A stretch of DNA of 64,000 bases from Sedimentimonas flavescens. Its GTDB lineage: Bacteria > Pseudomonadota > Alphaproteobacteria > Rhodobacterales > Rhodobacteraceae. A program made the translations under genes and the position numbers. Where the stretch lies: contig NZ_JAHVAI010000002.1 of assembly GCF_019264375.1 (NCBI RefSeq), forward strand, positions 1-64,000, read 5' to 3'. Under the pieces are notes generated by a model, which searched no databases, was not told the DNA's origin, and saw nothing but the letters and a program-made list of their open reading frames with translations. This document shows positions 9,057 to 17,548 of this stretch, in pieces. Each line of letters starts with the position of its first letter. Position 1 is the stretch's first letter.

Positions 9057-9620
9057 GTGCCCAAGACGAGTTCCAGACCGCAAGCCCTGCGCAAGACGGT
9101 TGTCCTCGTGGGGATGATGGGGTCCGGCAAGACGGCGGTGGGCACGGCTTTGGCGCGACTGCTTGGGGTGCCATTCCTGGACAGCGACGAAGAGATCGTG
9201 AAGGCCGCGCAAATGCCGGTGGCCGAGATTTTCGAGCGCGACGGTGAGCCCTTCTTCCGCGCCCGCGAATCGGAGGTGATCGAGCGTCTGCTTTCGGGGC
9301 CGCCTGCCGTGGTCTCGACCGGCGGCGGGGCGTTCATGTCCGAACGCAATCGCGAAATGATCGCGCGGCTTGGGGTTTCGGTGTGGCTGAAGGCCGATCT
9401 TGACCTGCTGTGGAACCGGGTGAAACACAAGAACACGCGCCCGCTTTTGCGTACGGCCGATCCGAAAGCGACGCTGACCAACCTGCTGGCGCAGCGCGAG
9501 CCGGTTTACGCGCTGGCTCAGGTCGCTGTCGAGGCCGAGCCTGCCCTGCCGATCGAGGCGATGGCGCAGAAGGTTGCAGATGCTTTGCAGGCCCAGGGCG
9601 GCCTGTTCGAGGAGGAATAA
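9057..9620 (+). CDS. aroK: Shikimate kinase AroK
   Basis: A 187-residue cytoplasmic kinase that phosphorylates shikimate to shikimate 3-phosphate in aromatic amino acid synthesis. The Walker A motif GMMGSGKT lies at residues 19-26, followed by the shikimate-binding DSDEEIV segment, the FFRARESEVI lid region, STGGGAF and RPLL. I chose the GTG at 9057, which gives a normal-length protein. The frame is open further upstream, but that stretch covers the promoter region and has no family similarity. The gene ends with GGAGGAATAA, which also supplies the ribosome-binding site for aroB one base later, so the pair is translationally coupled. Confidence 0.92.
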   Translation: MPKTSSRPQALRKTVVLVGMMGSGKTAVGTALARLLGVPFLDSDEEIVKAAQMPVAEIFERDGEPFFRARESEVIERLLSGPPAVVSTGGGAFMSERNREMIARLGVSVWLKADLDLLWNRVKHKNTRPLLRTADPKATLTNLLAQREPVYALAQVAVEAEPALPIEAMAQKVADALQAQGGLFEEE

Positions 9621-9621
9621 G

Positions 9622-10734
9622 ATGCGCGAAACGGTGCGGGTTGAGTTGGGCGAGCGCGCCTATGAGGTGCGGATCGGCTCGGGGCTGGTTGCAAATGCCG
9701 GGGCCGAGATCGCCCCGTTGCTGCGCCGTCCGCGCGTGGCGGTGATCACCGACGAGACCGTTGGCGCTCTGCATCTTGAGGCCCTGCGCGACGGTCTTGG
9801 CGATGTCGAGATGGTCAGCCTTGCGCTGCCGGCGGGCGAGTCCACCAAAAGCTGGCCACATTTTGCCCGCGCGTGCGAATGGCTGTTGGAACAAAAGGTC
9901 GAGCGCAAGGATATCGTTGTTGCTTTCGGCGGTGGGGTGATCGGCGATCTCGTCGGTTTCGCGGCGGCCGTGTTGCGGCGCGGCGTGCGCTTTGTTCAGA
10001 TCCCGACCACGCTCTTGGCGCAGGTGGATAGCTCGGTCGGCGGCAAGACCGGGATCAACGCTCCGCAGGGCAAAAACCTGATTGGCGCCTTCCACCAGCC
10101 CTCGCTGGTGCTGGCCGATATTGACCTGCTCGACAGTCTGCCTAAGCGCGACTTCCTGGCCGGCTATGGCGAGGTGGTGAAATACGGCCTTTTGGGTGAT
10201 GCAGCCTTCTTCGACTGGCTGGAGACGAACGGCCCGCTGCTTGCGGCGGGCGACAAGGCCGCGCGGCTGCGCGCGGTGACGCGCTCGGTCGAGATGAAGG
10301 CCGAGATCGTCGCACGCGACGAGACCGAAGAAGGCGACCGCGCGCTTTTGAACCTTGGGCATACCTTCTGCCACGCGCTGGAAGCCGCCACCGGTTATTC
10401 GAGCCGCCTGCTGCATGGCGAGGGCGTAGCCATCGGCTGTGCGCTGGCGTTCGAGCTATCGCAGCGCCTCGGCCTGTGCAGCCAAGAGGCGCCAAGCCGG
10501 GTGCGGGCGCATCTGGCCGCTATGGGCATGAGGGTGGATCTGGCCGATATTCCAGGTGACCTGCCGGACAGCGAGGGGCTGATTGAGCTGATGGCGCAGG
10601 ACAAGAAAGTCCTCGATGGCAAGATGCGCTTCATCCTGGCGCGCGGGATCGGGCAGGCCTTCGTCACCTCGGACGTACCGCGCGATGTGCTGAAATCGGT
10701 GCTCGATGACGCGCTGCGTAGCCGTCAGGGCTGA
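9622..10734 (+). CDS. aroB: 3-dehydroquinate synthase AroB
   Basis: A 370-residue NAD- and metal-dependent enzyme converting DAHP to 3-dehydroquinate, the second shikimate-pathway step. Recognisable features are the NAD-binding segment (FGGGVIGDLVGFAAAV), IPTTLLAQVDSSVGGKTGIN, the metal ligands in NLGHTFCHALE and LLHGEGVAIG, and MAQDKKV near the C terminus. The ATG at 9622 has a strong GGAGGA upstream, located inside the end of aroK. The length is normal. aroK-aroB is the usual alphaproteobacterial pair, and the class II DAHP synthase that feeds this pathway is also in this window (44353-45723). Confidence 0.95.
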   Translation: MRETVRVELGERAYEVRIGSGLVANAGAEIAPLLRRPRVAVITDETVGALHLEALRDGLGDVEMVSLALPAGESTKSWPHFARACEWLLEQKVERKDIVVAFGGGVIGDLVGFAAAVLRRGVRFVQIPTTLLAQVDSSVGGKTGINAPQGKNLIGAFHQPSLVLADIDLLDSLPKRDFLAGYGEVVKYGLLGDAAFFDWLETNGPLLAAGDKAARLRAVTRSVEMKAEIVARDETEEGDRALLNLGHTFCHALEAATGYSSRLLHGEGVAIGCALAFELSQRLGLCSQEAPSRVRAHLAAMGMRVDLADIPGDLPDSEGLIELMAQDKKVLDGKMRFILARGIGQAFVTSDVPRDVLKSVLDDALRSRQG

Positions 10735-10742
10735 GCGGCGCT

Positions 10743-11963
10743 TCAGTCGAACTCTGCCGTCCGCCGCATCAGCAGCGCCGCGGCGGCCGAGCAGATCAGC
10801 GTGGCCAGAACAATCGGCGTGGCGGTTCCGTTGAACAGCAACCCGACCGGCGCCGCGATCAGCACTGCGCCCACGGTTGACACAGCGGTCACCGCCGAGG
10901 CCACCGTGCCCGCGATATGGCCCATCTTCTGCATCGCCAGCGCATTCAGATTGCCGAAGGTCACGCCCGCCATGAAGAACACGCTGACCGACCAGGCGAA
11001 CACAACGGCAAAGCCGAACCCGTCTTGCGGCAGGCCAAGGCCGAGCAGACCGAGCATCAGCGCGGAAGACACCACCTGCATGAGATAGGCTGCGCTTACG
11101 ATCGGGCGCATCCCGACATGCACGACGAAGCGGGCGTTCAACACCGACCCCGTCCCTGCCAGCAATGCCATCAGCGCAAACCACTTGGGGAAGCTGTCTC
11201 CCGCGCCATAGGCCGCAAAAAGCTGCTGCGACGAGGACAGAAGCGCGAACATCTGCCCAAAGCCGAGCGTCAAGACCGCCGCGTAAAGGCGCACTGCACG
11301 ATCAGAGAACACTTCTTTGACACCGGCGAACACCGCAGCCGGTCGCAGCGAGCGCCGGGCCGCGCGCGGGAGGGTCTCTGGCTGGCGGAGATTGACCCAG
11401 GAAAGGCCGAAGATGCCGAAGACGACAAAGGCCCAGAAGACACCGCGCCAGTTGCTCAGATGAATGATCATTGCGCCGATCGAGGGCGCAATCGCGGGCA
11501 CAAGGATGAAGATCATCATGATGATCGATGTCACGCGCGCCATCTCGCGGCCGGCGTAGATGTCGCGCACCAGTGCCATCGACACGATCCGCGGCGCGGA
11601 GGCACCAAGGCCTTGGATGAACCGCGCGGCCAGAAGGGTTTCCAGGCTGCCCGCCTGTGTCGCGAGCATCGCTCCAACAATAAAGATTACGATGCCCACG
11701 TTAATCGTCGGCTTGCGTCCGAATGCGTCTGAGATCGGTCCAACGACGAAGGTGCCAACCCCGAGACCCAGTACGAAGGCGGTCAGCACCAGTTGCGCGC
11801 TGTTCACATCCTCGGGCGAGAGGGCTGCGGCGATCTGCGGCAAGGCTGGCAGCATGGCGTCGATCGAGAAGGCGACCGTTGCCGTCAGCGTGGCGAGCAT
11901 AGCGGTGAATTCAGGCAGGCTGAGGTGCCGCGACGCGACGGGCGGAGGCGATGAATGGGTCAC
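10743..11963 (-). CDS. MFS transporter, Bcr/CflA drug-efflux type
   Basis: A 406-residue major facilitator with about 12 hydrophobic segments. Early acidic and proline residues in FSIDAMLPALPQIA, the motif-A region GPISDAFGRKPTI and the RFIQGLGASAPRI stretch (motif C-like) match the Bcr/CflA group of proton-driven efflux pumps in the inner membrane. The substrate cannot be read from the sequence. The gene is convergent with aroB (8 nt between the ends) and stands alone, with a short divergence from no other gene upstream. Confidence 0.85.
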   Translation of the reverse strand: MTHSSPPPVASRHLSLPEFTAMLATLTATVAFSIDAMLPALPQIAAALSPEDVNSAQLVLTAFVLGLGVGTFVVGPISDAFGRKPTINVGIVIFIVGAMLATQAGSLETLLAARFIQGLGASAPRIVSMALVRDIYAGREMARVTSIIMMIFILVPAIAPSIGAMIIHLSNWRGVFWAFVVFGIFGLSWVNLRQPETLPRAARRSLRPAAVFAGVKEVFSDRAVRLYAAVLTLGFGQMFALLSSSQQLFAAYGAGDSFPKWFALMALLAGTGSVLNARFVVHVGMRPIVSAAYLMQVVSSALMLGLLGLGLPQDGFGFAVVFAWSVSVFFMAGVTFGNLNALAMQKMGHIAGTVASAVTAVSTVGAVLIAAPVGLLFNGTATPIVLATLICSAAAALLMRRTAEFD

Positions 11964-12059
11964 AGAATAGATCCTTTACGGCGGCTAACTTAGCGCCGTC
12001 AGCGTCAATAGCCATATGCAGCGGCGCTCCGCCCCGCGCAGGGGGCTGTGCAGAAATGC

Positions 12060-12701
12060 TCAGTCCGCGGGGCTGTCCTGCGCCAGCAACTCGTCGATGA
12101 CCTGCAGCCAGGTTTCGGTCGGTTGCGCGCCAGACAGGACATATTGATTGGCGATCACGAAGGTGGGCACGGCGTTCACACCGCGCTCGCGCGCATGGGT
12201 TTCGCGCTCGGCGATGACATCCAGATCGGCGTCCGAGGCCAGCAGGCGAGTAACCATGTCGCGGTCCATTCCCATCTGCGCACCGATATCGGCCAGCACT
12301 TCGGCGTCGCCGATATCGCTCCCCTCGCGCCAATAGGCGCGCATCAGCGCAGCGAAGACAGGGGTCTGGCGCCCCTCGATCCCGGCCCAATGAATCAGGC
12401 GATGTGCATCGCGGGTATTGGGCATGGTCTGGATCGAGGTGACGTCCAGCTCGATCCCGGACTCTTTCGCGGCGTCTAGGACTTGCACATAGTAGCGCGC
12501 GGCATCGGCGCGGCCGAACTTGGCCTCAAGGTAGGCGGCACGCGGCATCCCGCCTGCGGGCATCGCGGGGTTTAGCTGGAACGGATGCCAGGCGATGACG
12601 AAGGGATGGTTCGGGCGGGCCTCCAGCGCGCGGTCAAGCCGTGCCTTTCCGATCAGGCACCAGGGGCAGACAGGGTCGGCAAAGATATCGAGGCGGATCA
12701 T
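12060..12701 (-). CDS. DsbA family oxidoreductase (FrnE-like)
   Basis: A 213-residue thioredoxin-fold protein without a signal peptide. The active site CPWC is at residues 12-15 (DPVCPWCLIG), followed by the long helical insertion typical of the FrnE/2-hydroxychromene-2-carboxylate isomerase-like DsbA family, and GVNAVPTFVI with the cis-proline near residue 170. Start ATG 12701 overlaps the stop of the acyl-CoA ligase gene (ATGA), so translation is coupled. Members act as cytoplasmic polyketide-type or disulfide oxidoreductases. The coupling to a CoA ligase could hint at a shared catabolic route, but that is speculation. Confidence 0.85.
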   Translation of the reverse strand: MIRLDIFADPVCPWCLIGKARLDRALEARPNHPFVIAWHPFQLNPAMPAGGMPRAAYLEAKFGRADAARYYVQVLDAAKESGIELDVTSIQTMPNTRDAHRLIHWAGIEGRQTPVFAALMRAYWREGSDIGDAEVLADIGAQMGMDRDMVTRLLASDADLDVIAERETHARERGVNAVPTFVIANQYVLSGAQPTETWLQVIDELLAQDSPAD

Positions 12702-14230
12702 TGTTCGGTCTCCGGCGGCAGAGGCCAGCCTGCGCGCAGGGCGCGGCGGTCGATCTTGCCATTGGCGTTGCGGGGCAGGGTGGCGACGTGGCGCCACAGG
12801 CGGGGCTGTTTGTAGCGCGCAAGGTTCTGCGCGGCATGCGCGGTCAGGGATGCTTCACTCGCCGCTCCGGTCCAGGCAAGCGCGATCACCGAGGCCTCGG
12901 CCTTGACGCGGATCTCGACGGCGGCGACCTCTCCGGCATCGGGGCAGGCGGCTATCGCGGCCTCGACCTCAAGCGGCGAGACCCGGAAGCCACCCGCGTT
13001 CATCATGTCATCGTCGCGCCCAAGGTAGGAGATCGCACCATCCCCGGCCATTGCAGCGCTGTCGCCGGTCAGAAACCATTCACCGTCAGGGGTGAAGCGC
13101 GCGGCCGTTTCCCCGGGTTGCTCCCAATAGCCAAGAAACAGGCCGGGGTCGGTGCGGTGCACCGCCAGTATGCCCGCCGCGCCACGGGCCACAGGCACGC
13201 CGGTTGGGTCCAGCACAGCGATGCTGCGGCCGTCCTGCGGGTAGCCCATCGCGCCCTCTGGCGCCGGACGCGTGGGTGAGGCCGAGATGAAGGTCGAGCA
13301 TTCGGACATCCCAAGTGCCTCGAAAATCTTGGCCCCGGTAGCTTCGTTCCAGCGCGCACGGATCGAGGCGGGCATGGCTTCGCCCGCCGTCAGGCAATGG
13401 CGCAGGCGCGGCAGAGACAGCTTCGCATGTTGCTTGAGGATCTGTCGATAAACACCGGGAACAGCAGCGAAAATGGTGGCATCAAAGCGACGAAGCAGCA
13501 GCGGTAGCTTGTCGGGTGTCACCCCCGCGCCGGGGATCAGGGCGGTCGCGCCAAGCGTCCAGGGGTCCATCAAACCGGTGCCGAGCGTATAGGTCCAGTT
13601 GAAGGCCCCGGCGTGCAGCAGGCGGTCAGCGCCGGTCATGCCATACCATCCCTGATGCATCATCTGGCGCGCCCAGATTGCGCGATGGGCATGCATCACG
13701 GCGCGCGCCCGCCCCGAGCTGCCCGAGGTGTAGATCAGGTAAGCCAGCCGGTTCGGATCGCCCATCGCATAGTCGCAGGGGGGCAGAGCCTCGAACCCGC
13801 GCAACGCCGCCTCGGGGATAATCAGCGCGGGCCAGTCGGGCAGGGCGATCCCTTCGCCCGCGATGATCGCGGCGGGGCGGATCTCCTGCGCGATGCGTGT
13901 CACCTCAGGCACCGTCAGCTGCGACGACGTTGGCACCGGTACAAGGCCCACGGCAATGGCGCCAAGGAAGGCCACGGGAAACTCGGGCGTATTGCCAAGC
14001 CGCAGCAGGACGCGGTCGCCGGGGGTGAGGCCCGCGGCCAGAAGGCCGGTGCCCGCGCCGCGCACGGCGGCCTCAAGGCGAGCGTAGGACCAACGCTCCG
14101 CCCCGGTGGGGCGCAGGATCTGCATCGCGCTGCGTTCGCCCATGCTTGGCGCGCAGGCCAGCACACGCGCCGCAAGATTGAACGCGGCGGGCGGCGGGGC
14201 AATCGGGGGCGAGGCATAGACAGCGATCAT
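12698..14230 (-). CDS. AMP-forming acyl-CoA synthetase (benzoate-CoA ligase-like)
   Basis: A 510-residue member of the ANL superfamily, activating a carboxylic acid with ATP and CoA. The nucleotide loop reads YTSGSSGRARAV (167-178), where family members usually have a PKG segment with a lysine; here arginines stand in its place. Downstream are FEALGMSECS (A5 region), DGEWFLTGDSA (A7) and the catalytic lysine in NANGKIDRRAL (about 491-501). The overall shape resembles benzoate-CoA ligases and similar short ligases. It overlaps the DsbA-like gene by 4 nt and diverges from the XRE-cupin regulator with only about 48 bp between the starts, so that regulator may control it. The substrate is unknown. 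Confidence 0.85.
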   Translation of the reverse strand: MIAVYASPPIAPPPAAFNLAARVLACAPSMGERSAMQILRPTGAERWSYARLEAAVRGAGTGLLAAGLTPGDRVLLRLGNTPEFPVAFLGAIAVGLVPVPTSSQLTVPEVTRIAQEIRPAAIIAGEGIALPDWPALIIPEAALRGFEALPPCDYAMGDPNRLAYLIYTSGSSGRARAVMHAHRAIWARQMMHQGWYGMTGADRLLHAGAFNWTYTLGTGLMDPWTLGATALIPGAGVTPDKLPLLLRRFDATIFAAVPGVYRQILKQHAKLSLPRLRHCLTAGEAMPASIRARWNEATGAKIFEALGMSECSTFISASPTRPAPEGAMGYPQDGRSIAVLDPTGVPVARGAAGILAVHRTDPGLFLGYWEQPGETAARFTPDGEWFLTGDSAAMAGDGAISYLGRDDDMMNAGGFRVSPLEVEAAIAACPDAGEVAAVEIRVKAEASVIALAWTGAASEASLTAHAAQNLARYKQPRLWRHVATLPRNANGKIDRRALRAGWPLPPETEQ

Positions 14231-14278
14231 ATAGGTCTGCTACGTCCAAGCCGGTTCCGATGCAAGTCAGAGGCCAGG

Positions 14279-14902
14279 ATGGGCGAGATCGAGCAGGCTA
14301 AAATCATTCGCATCGCGCGCGAGAGCGGCGAGGAAATCTCGCCCGAGCCGATTGATCTGGCTTCGCGTGTGCGCGAACTGCGCCGCGCCCGTGGCTGGAC
14401 GCTGGAGCAGGCGGCGAATGCCGTGGGGCTCGCGCGTTCGACGCTCTCAAAAATCGAGAACGGGCAGATGTCGCCGACCTATGAGGCGCTAAAGAAGCTG
14501 GCCGAGGGGCTGGAGATCTCAGTTCCACAGCTGTTCACGCCGCCCTCAAAGGGGCAGGTGATGGGGCGGATGGCGGTGACCAAGTCGGGCGAAGGTGCCG
14601 CGCATATCACCACGACCTATGAGCATGAATTGCTGGCGGGCGCGCTGCGCACCAAGCAGATGCTGCCCTACCGTGCCCGCATCCGTGCCCGCAAGGTCGA
14701 GGAGTTCAACGGCTGGGTGCGCCACGACGGGGAGGAGTTCCTCTATGTCCTGACCGGCGTCGTGCGGCTTTACACCGAGTTCTACGAGCCCGTCGAACTC
14801 AAGCGCGGCGACAGCGCTTATTACGACGCCTCGATGGGACACAACCTGATCTCGGTCAGCGCCGAGGATGCGACCGTGCTCTGGGTAACCTCGCTTAGCT
14901 GA
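14279..14902 (+). CDS. XRE-family regulator with C-terminal cupin domain
   Basis: A 207-residue transcription regulator. A helix-turn-helix domain occupies about residues 27-82 (RVRELRRARGWTLEQAA, then STLSKIENGQMSPTYEAL), and a cupin sensor fold occupies about 110-205 (DGEEFLYVLTGVVRLYT...RGDSAYYDASMGHNL). Members of this class often control a neighbouring metabolic gene in response to a small ligand bound by the cupin. I chose ATG 14279; the frame is open far upstream, but that part overlaps the divergent ligase gene. The divergent acyl-CoA ligase/DsbA-like pair is the obvious candidate target. The stop abuts the convergent CsbD-like gene with no gap. Confidence 0.85.
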   Translation: MGEIEQAKIIRIARESGEEISPEPIDLASRVRELRRARGWTLEQAANAVGLARSTLSKIENGQMSPTYEALKKLAEGLEISVPQLFTPPSKGQVMGRMAVTKSGEGAAHITTTYEHELLAGALRTKQMLPYRARIRARKVEEFNGWVRHDGEEFLYVLTGVVRLYTEFYEPVELKRGDSAYYDASMGHNLISVSAEDATVLWVTSLS

Positions 14903-15226
14903 TCACTCGCGCCCGTCGTCGCCAAAGCGGGAATCGTCGTCATACTCATCTTCGCCCTCGGGGACGTATTTGGCCGAGAGGGCGATGGAATGGTTGTCGT
15001 GACGCGGGTCCATCACCACGTCCGAGGGTAGCTCTCCCATCATCCATTCGCGGATTTCCTCGCGCGCGTCGCCGGGTTCCTGGCCTGACAATTCGGCGAT
15101 ATAGACGATGAAGGCGCGCTGATCGCCGTCGATCTCTTCCAGTTCCGCCTCGTCGGCCTCAGGCCAGCGATCCAGAATGGCGTCGTAAAAGGCTGCCCAG
15201 TTTTCCTGTATGTGATGCCATTTCAT
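14903..15226 (-). CDS. CsbD-like small acidic protein
   Basis: A 107-residue protein. Residues 1-65 (MKWHHIQENWAAF, then WPEADEAELEEIDGDQ and EIREW) fit the CsbD-like stress protein pattern, in which an NW near the start and a D.L..I.G segment are typical. The C terminus is a strongly acidic tail (EGEDEYDDDSRFGDDG). The ATG at 15226 has an AGGAG ribosome-binding site nine bases upstream. The function of CsbD proteins is not well defined; in other bacteria they are general-stress induced. It ends exactly next to the convergent XRE-cupin gene. Confidence 0.65.
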   Translation of the reverse strand: MKWHHIQENWAAFYDAILDRWPEADEAELEEIDGDQRAFIVYIAELSGQEPGDAREEIREWMMGELPSDVVMDPRHDNHSIALSAKYVPEGEDEYDDDSRFGDDGRE

Positions 15227-15329
15227 TGACAACTCCTTGCCGGGGCGCGACTCCTTCGCTCGCACGCCCTTGGTAAAGTTTGCGCCTCAACGTCTCGAAA
15301 GAAAAGGAAAATCGCGCGGGCGGAAGGTG

Positions 15330-15446
15330 TCAGAACCAGCCCTGAACCGTGCGCGCGCCGCTTGAGACGTCATCGCCCACACCCGCGACAGTGTTACAGC
15401 CAGCCAGTGCCCCCGCCAGGGCTGCCAGAAGGATCAGTTTCTTCAT
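15330..15446 (-). CDS. Entericidin A/B-like small lipoprotein
   Basis: A 38-residue protein starting MKKLILLAALAGALAGC. It has a basic N terminus, a hydrophobic core and a lipobox LAGC with the lipidated cysteine at 17, leaving a 22-residue mature peptide NTVAGVGDDVSSGARTVQGWF after the Cys. The CNTV.G.G.D motif is characteristic of the entericidin EcnA/EcnB family of small envelope lipoproteins. Its ATG overlaps the TGA of the upstream solute-binding protein gene (ATGA), so the two are probably translated together. Entericidins were described as antidote/toxin lipoproteins in enterobacteria; the role here is uncertain. Only one copy is seen. Confidence 0.75.
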   Translation of the reverse strand: MKKLILLAALAGALAGCNTVAGVGDDVSSGARTVQGWF

Positions 15447-17266
15447 TGCGCTTCCTCATACCACCAGACATCGGGCTGAAAGCCCGGCCAATCCCCGTAT
15501 AGCGGAAGCCGCTCGGGGAAGTGAAGTTCACGAATATGTGCCAGCCGCGACACGCGCGAATACCAGCCGGGGATCACGTAGCGCCCGGCGGTCAGGATGC
15601 GGTCGAGCGCCTGGGTTGCAGCGACGAAATCCTCGGTCTCGCGCGCGCTGACCATGGCGGTGACCATGGCCTCGGCGGCGGGCACATTCATGCCCATCCA
15701 GTTGCGCGAGCCCGGCTCCGCCACGCCGCGCGCGCCCCAGTAGAGCATCTGCTCATTGCCCGGCGAGAGTGACAGCGCGCGCACATACCAGGCCATGTCG
15801 AAGTCATAGGAGTTGGTGCGCGCAGTGTACTGCGCGTCGTCGATATTGGTCACCTTCGGGAAGATGCCAAGCCGCGAGAGCCCCTCGACGTAGATATCAA
15901 CAACCGAAGAGGTCTCGGCGGCGCCCTGTTGCAGGACGATTTCGAAGGTGAAGGGAGTGCCGTCCGCGTTCTTCAGCACGCCGTCCTTGTCCACCTGCCA
16001 GCCGGCCTCCTCAAGCAGCTTGATGGCCTTGCGTGTGTTTGCACGGTTCAGCTCAGACCCGTCCGACGACGGCAGTTCGTAGCCATCGATGACGCCGGGC
16101 AGCAGATCGGCCGCGAAGGGCGCAAGCAGTTCGGCAACCTTGCCCTGCGCTGCGCCCGGCTGCATCCCCAGAACCGAGTTCGAGAAGAATGAGGCGATGC
16201 GCGGTTCGCTGCCGTCATTCAGCGTGGCGTTGATGAACTCGAAGTTGAAGGCGAGCATCATCGCCTCACGCACACGCCAGTCGGCGAAGACCGGCTTGCG
16301 GGTGTTCATCACCAGACCCTGAATGCCCGAGGGGCGCTGGTGCGGGATCTCGGATTTGACGACGCGGCCATCCTGAACCGCCGGAAAGTCGAAATCGCGC
16401 GCCCATTTCGCGGCGTTGGTTTCGCGCCAGGTGTCGATCTCGCCGCCCTTGAAAGCCTCGAAGACGACCCCGCCATCGCCGAAATAGTCGTAACGGATCT
16501 CATCGAAATTGTGCTGGCCGCGGTTGAAGCCCAGATCTTTACCCCACCAGTCGGGGTTACGCCGCAGGCTGATGTATTTGCCCTGCTCGACCCGGTCGAT
16601 CAGGTAGGGGCCGGAGCCGACGGGCGTGGTCAGCGTTTCCTCGGCGAAGGTCTTTCCGTCCCATTGCGCCTTCTTGAGCACGGGGCGCATCCCCATCAGC
16701 AGCGCAAGCTCGCGGTCGGGCTCGGAGAAGGTGAGGCGCAGGCTGCGCGGCCCGGTCTGCTCCATCTTGGCAACCTTGCGCCAGGCGTTCTGGTAGCGCG
16801 GGTGGCCCTCGGTGCCGAGGGTCTCATAGGACCACATCACGTCTTCGACAGTGACGGGCGAGCCATCTGAAAAGCGCGCGCTTTCGCGCAGGGTGAACTC
16901 GACCCACGAGCGCGCCTCATCGGTCTCGACGCTTTCGGCGAGCAGCCCGTAGAGGGTGAACGGCTCATCATAGCTGCGGCCCATGAGCGATTCGGTGACA
17001 TAGGCGGAAATCCCCTGCGCGGCGCGCCCCTTGAGGATCCAGGGGTTGAGGCTGTCGAAGCTGCCCGATTCGCCCATACGGATTCTGCCGCCCGTCGGGG
17101 CGTCCGGGTTGGCATAGGGCAGGTGTGCGAAACCCTCGGGCAGGGCGGGGGCACCGTACATGGCGATCGCGTGCTGCGGCTCTGCCCAGGCGGTGGCCCC
17201 AAGCAAAACAGGGCTAAGCGCCAAGAACGCGGCCCGCAGAGCACGAATAATCACCGATCTCATCAT
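15443..17266 (-). CDS. Family 5 extracellular solute-binding protein (peptide/YejA type)
   Basis: A 607-residue periplasmic binding protein of the oligopeptide ABC type. Residues 1-28 are a Sec signal peptide ending ATAWA. The mature part carries SBP-family-5 hallmarks: DSLNPWILKG, LLAESVETDE, VTVEDVMWSYE, TPVGSGPYLI and MMLAFNFEFIN. Length and motifs fit the YejA-like subgroup. No permease or ATPase genes are adjacent, so the membrane partners must be encoded elsewhere. The stop codon overlaps the start of the entericidin-like gene. Confidence 0.88.
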   Translation of the reverse strand: MMRSVIIRALRAAFLALSPVLLGATAWAEPQHAIAMYGAPALPEGFAHLPYANPDAPTGGRIRMGESGSFDSLNPWILKGRAAQGISAYVTESLMGRSYDEPFTLYGLLAESVETDEARSWVEFTLRESARFSDGSPVTVEDVMWSYETLGTEGHPRYQNAWRKVAKMEQTGPRSLRLTFSEPDRELALLMGMRPVLKKAQWDGKTFAEETLTTPVGSGPYLIDRVEQGKYISLRRNPDWWGKDLGFNRGQHNFDEIRYDYFGDGGVVFEAFKGGEIDTWRETNAAKWARDFDFPAVQDGRVVKSEIPHQRPSGIQGLVMNTRKPVFADWRVREAMMLAFNFEFINATLNDGSEPRIASFFSNSVLGMQPGAAQGKVAELLAPFAADLLPGVIDGYELPSSDGSELNRANTRKAIKLLEEAGWQVDKDGVLKNADGTPFTFEIVLQQGAAETSSVVDIYVEGLSRLGIFPKVTNIDDAQYTARTNSYDFDMAWYVRALSLSPGNEQMLYWGARGVAEPGSRNWMGMNVPAAEAMVTAMVSARETEDFVAATQALDRILTAGRYVIPGWYSRVSRLAHIRELHFPERLPLYGDWPGFQPDVWWYEEAQ

Positions 17267-17341
17267 TGCGACACACCCTGTCTAACGTCCGAATTTGAAC
17301 TGCAAGCTAAACGCCGACGCGGGGTTAGGCAAACTTTTCCC

Positions 17342-17370
17342 TTGGATAGGCGAGAGGTTAGGCGTATATA
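17342..17370 (+). promoter_or_regulatory. Promoter-like -35/-10 pair upstream of a candidate sRNA
   Basis: TTGGAT (17342-17347) and TATATA (17365-17370) are separated by exactly 17 bp. The expected start of transcription is near 17377. The CTTGGAT form also resembles heat-shock (RpoH-type) -35 elements in Rhodobacter, but the sigma factor cannot be decided by eye. Confidence 0.55.
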
Positions 17371-17376
17371 GAAAGC

Positions 17377-17450
17377 ACTGCTCGATAGGTTTCTTGCCTG
17401 TATGAAACCTGCCTCATGACTTAACGCCCGCCTTGTGCGGGCGTTTTTTT
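17377..17450 (+). ncRNA. Candidate small RNA (about 74 nt) with two hairpins
   Basis: Between the well-placed promoter and a strong intrinsic terminator lies a short transcript with no open frame. It contains a 7-bp hairpin (AGGTTTC...GAAACCT, 17387-17410) and then the terminator hairpin. Promoter, structure and terminator within about 110 bp, placed between two genes and ending about 100 bp before the bdhA start, is the layout of a free-standing trans-acting sRNA. No known Rfam family was recognised. A terminated leader of the downstream dehydrogenase gene is the alternative. Confidence 0.5.
17423..17450 (+). terminator. Strong intrinsic terminator
   Basis: AACGCCCGC and GCGGGCGTT form a 9-bp GC-rich stem around a 5-nt loop, followed by a run of seven Ts. 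It ends the candidate sRNA or, if that is not made, blocks transcription into the dehydrogenase gene. Confidence 0.85.
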
Positions 17451-17548
17451 CTGCCTCGCTCCTCCCTTCACAGTTTTTTGTTCAAGCGGCATGGATATTG
17501 CCGCGCAGTGGGATAATCTCGCGCCGGAAATCCGTTGGAAGGAGAGAG

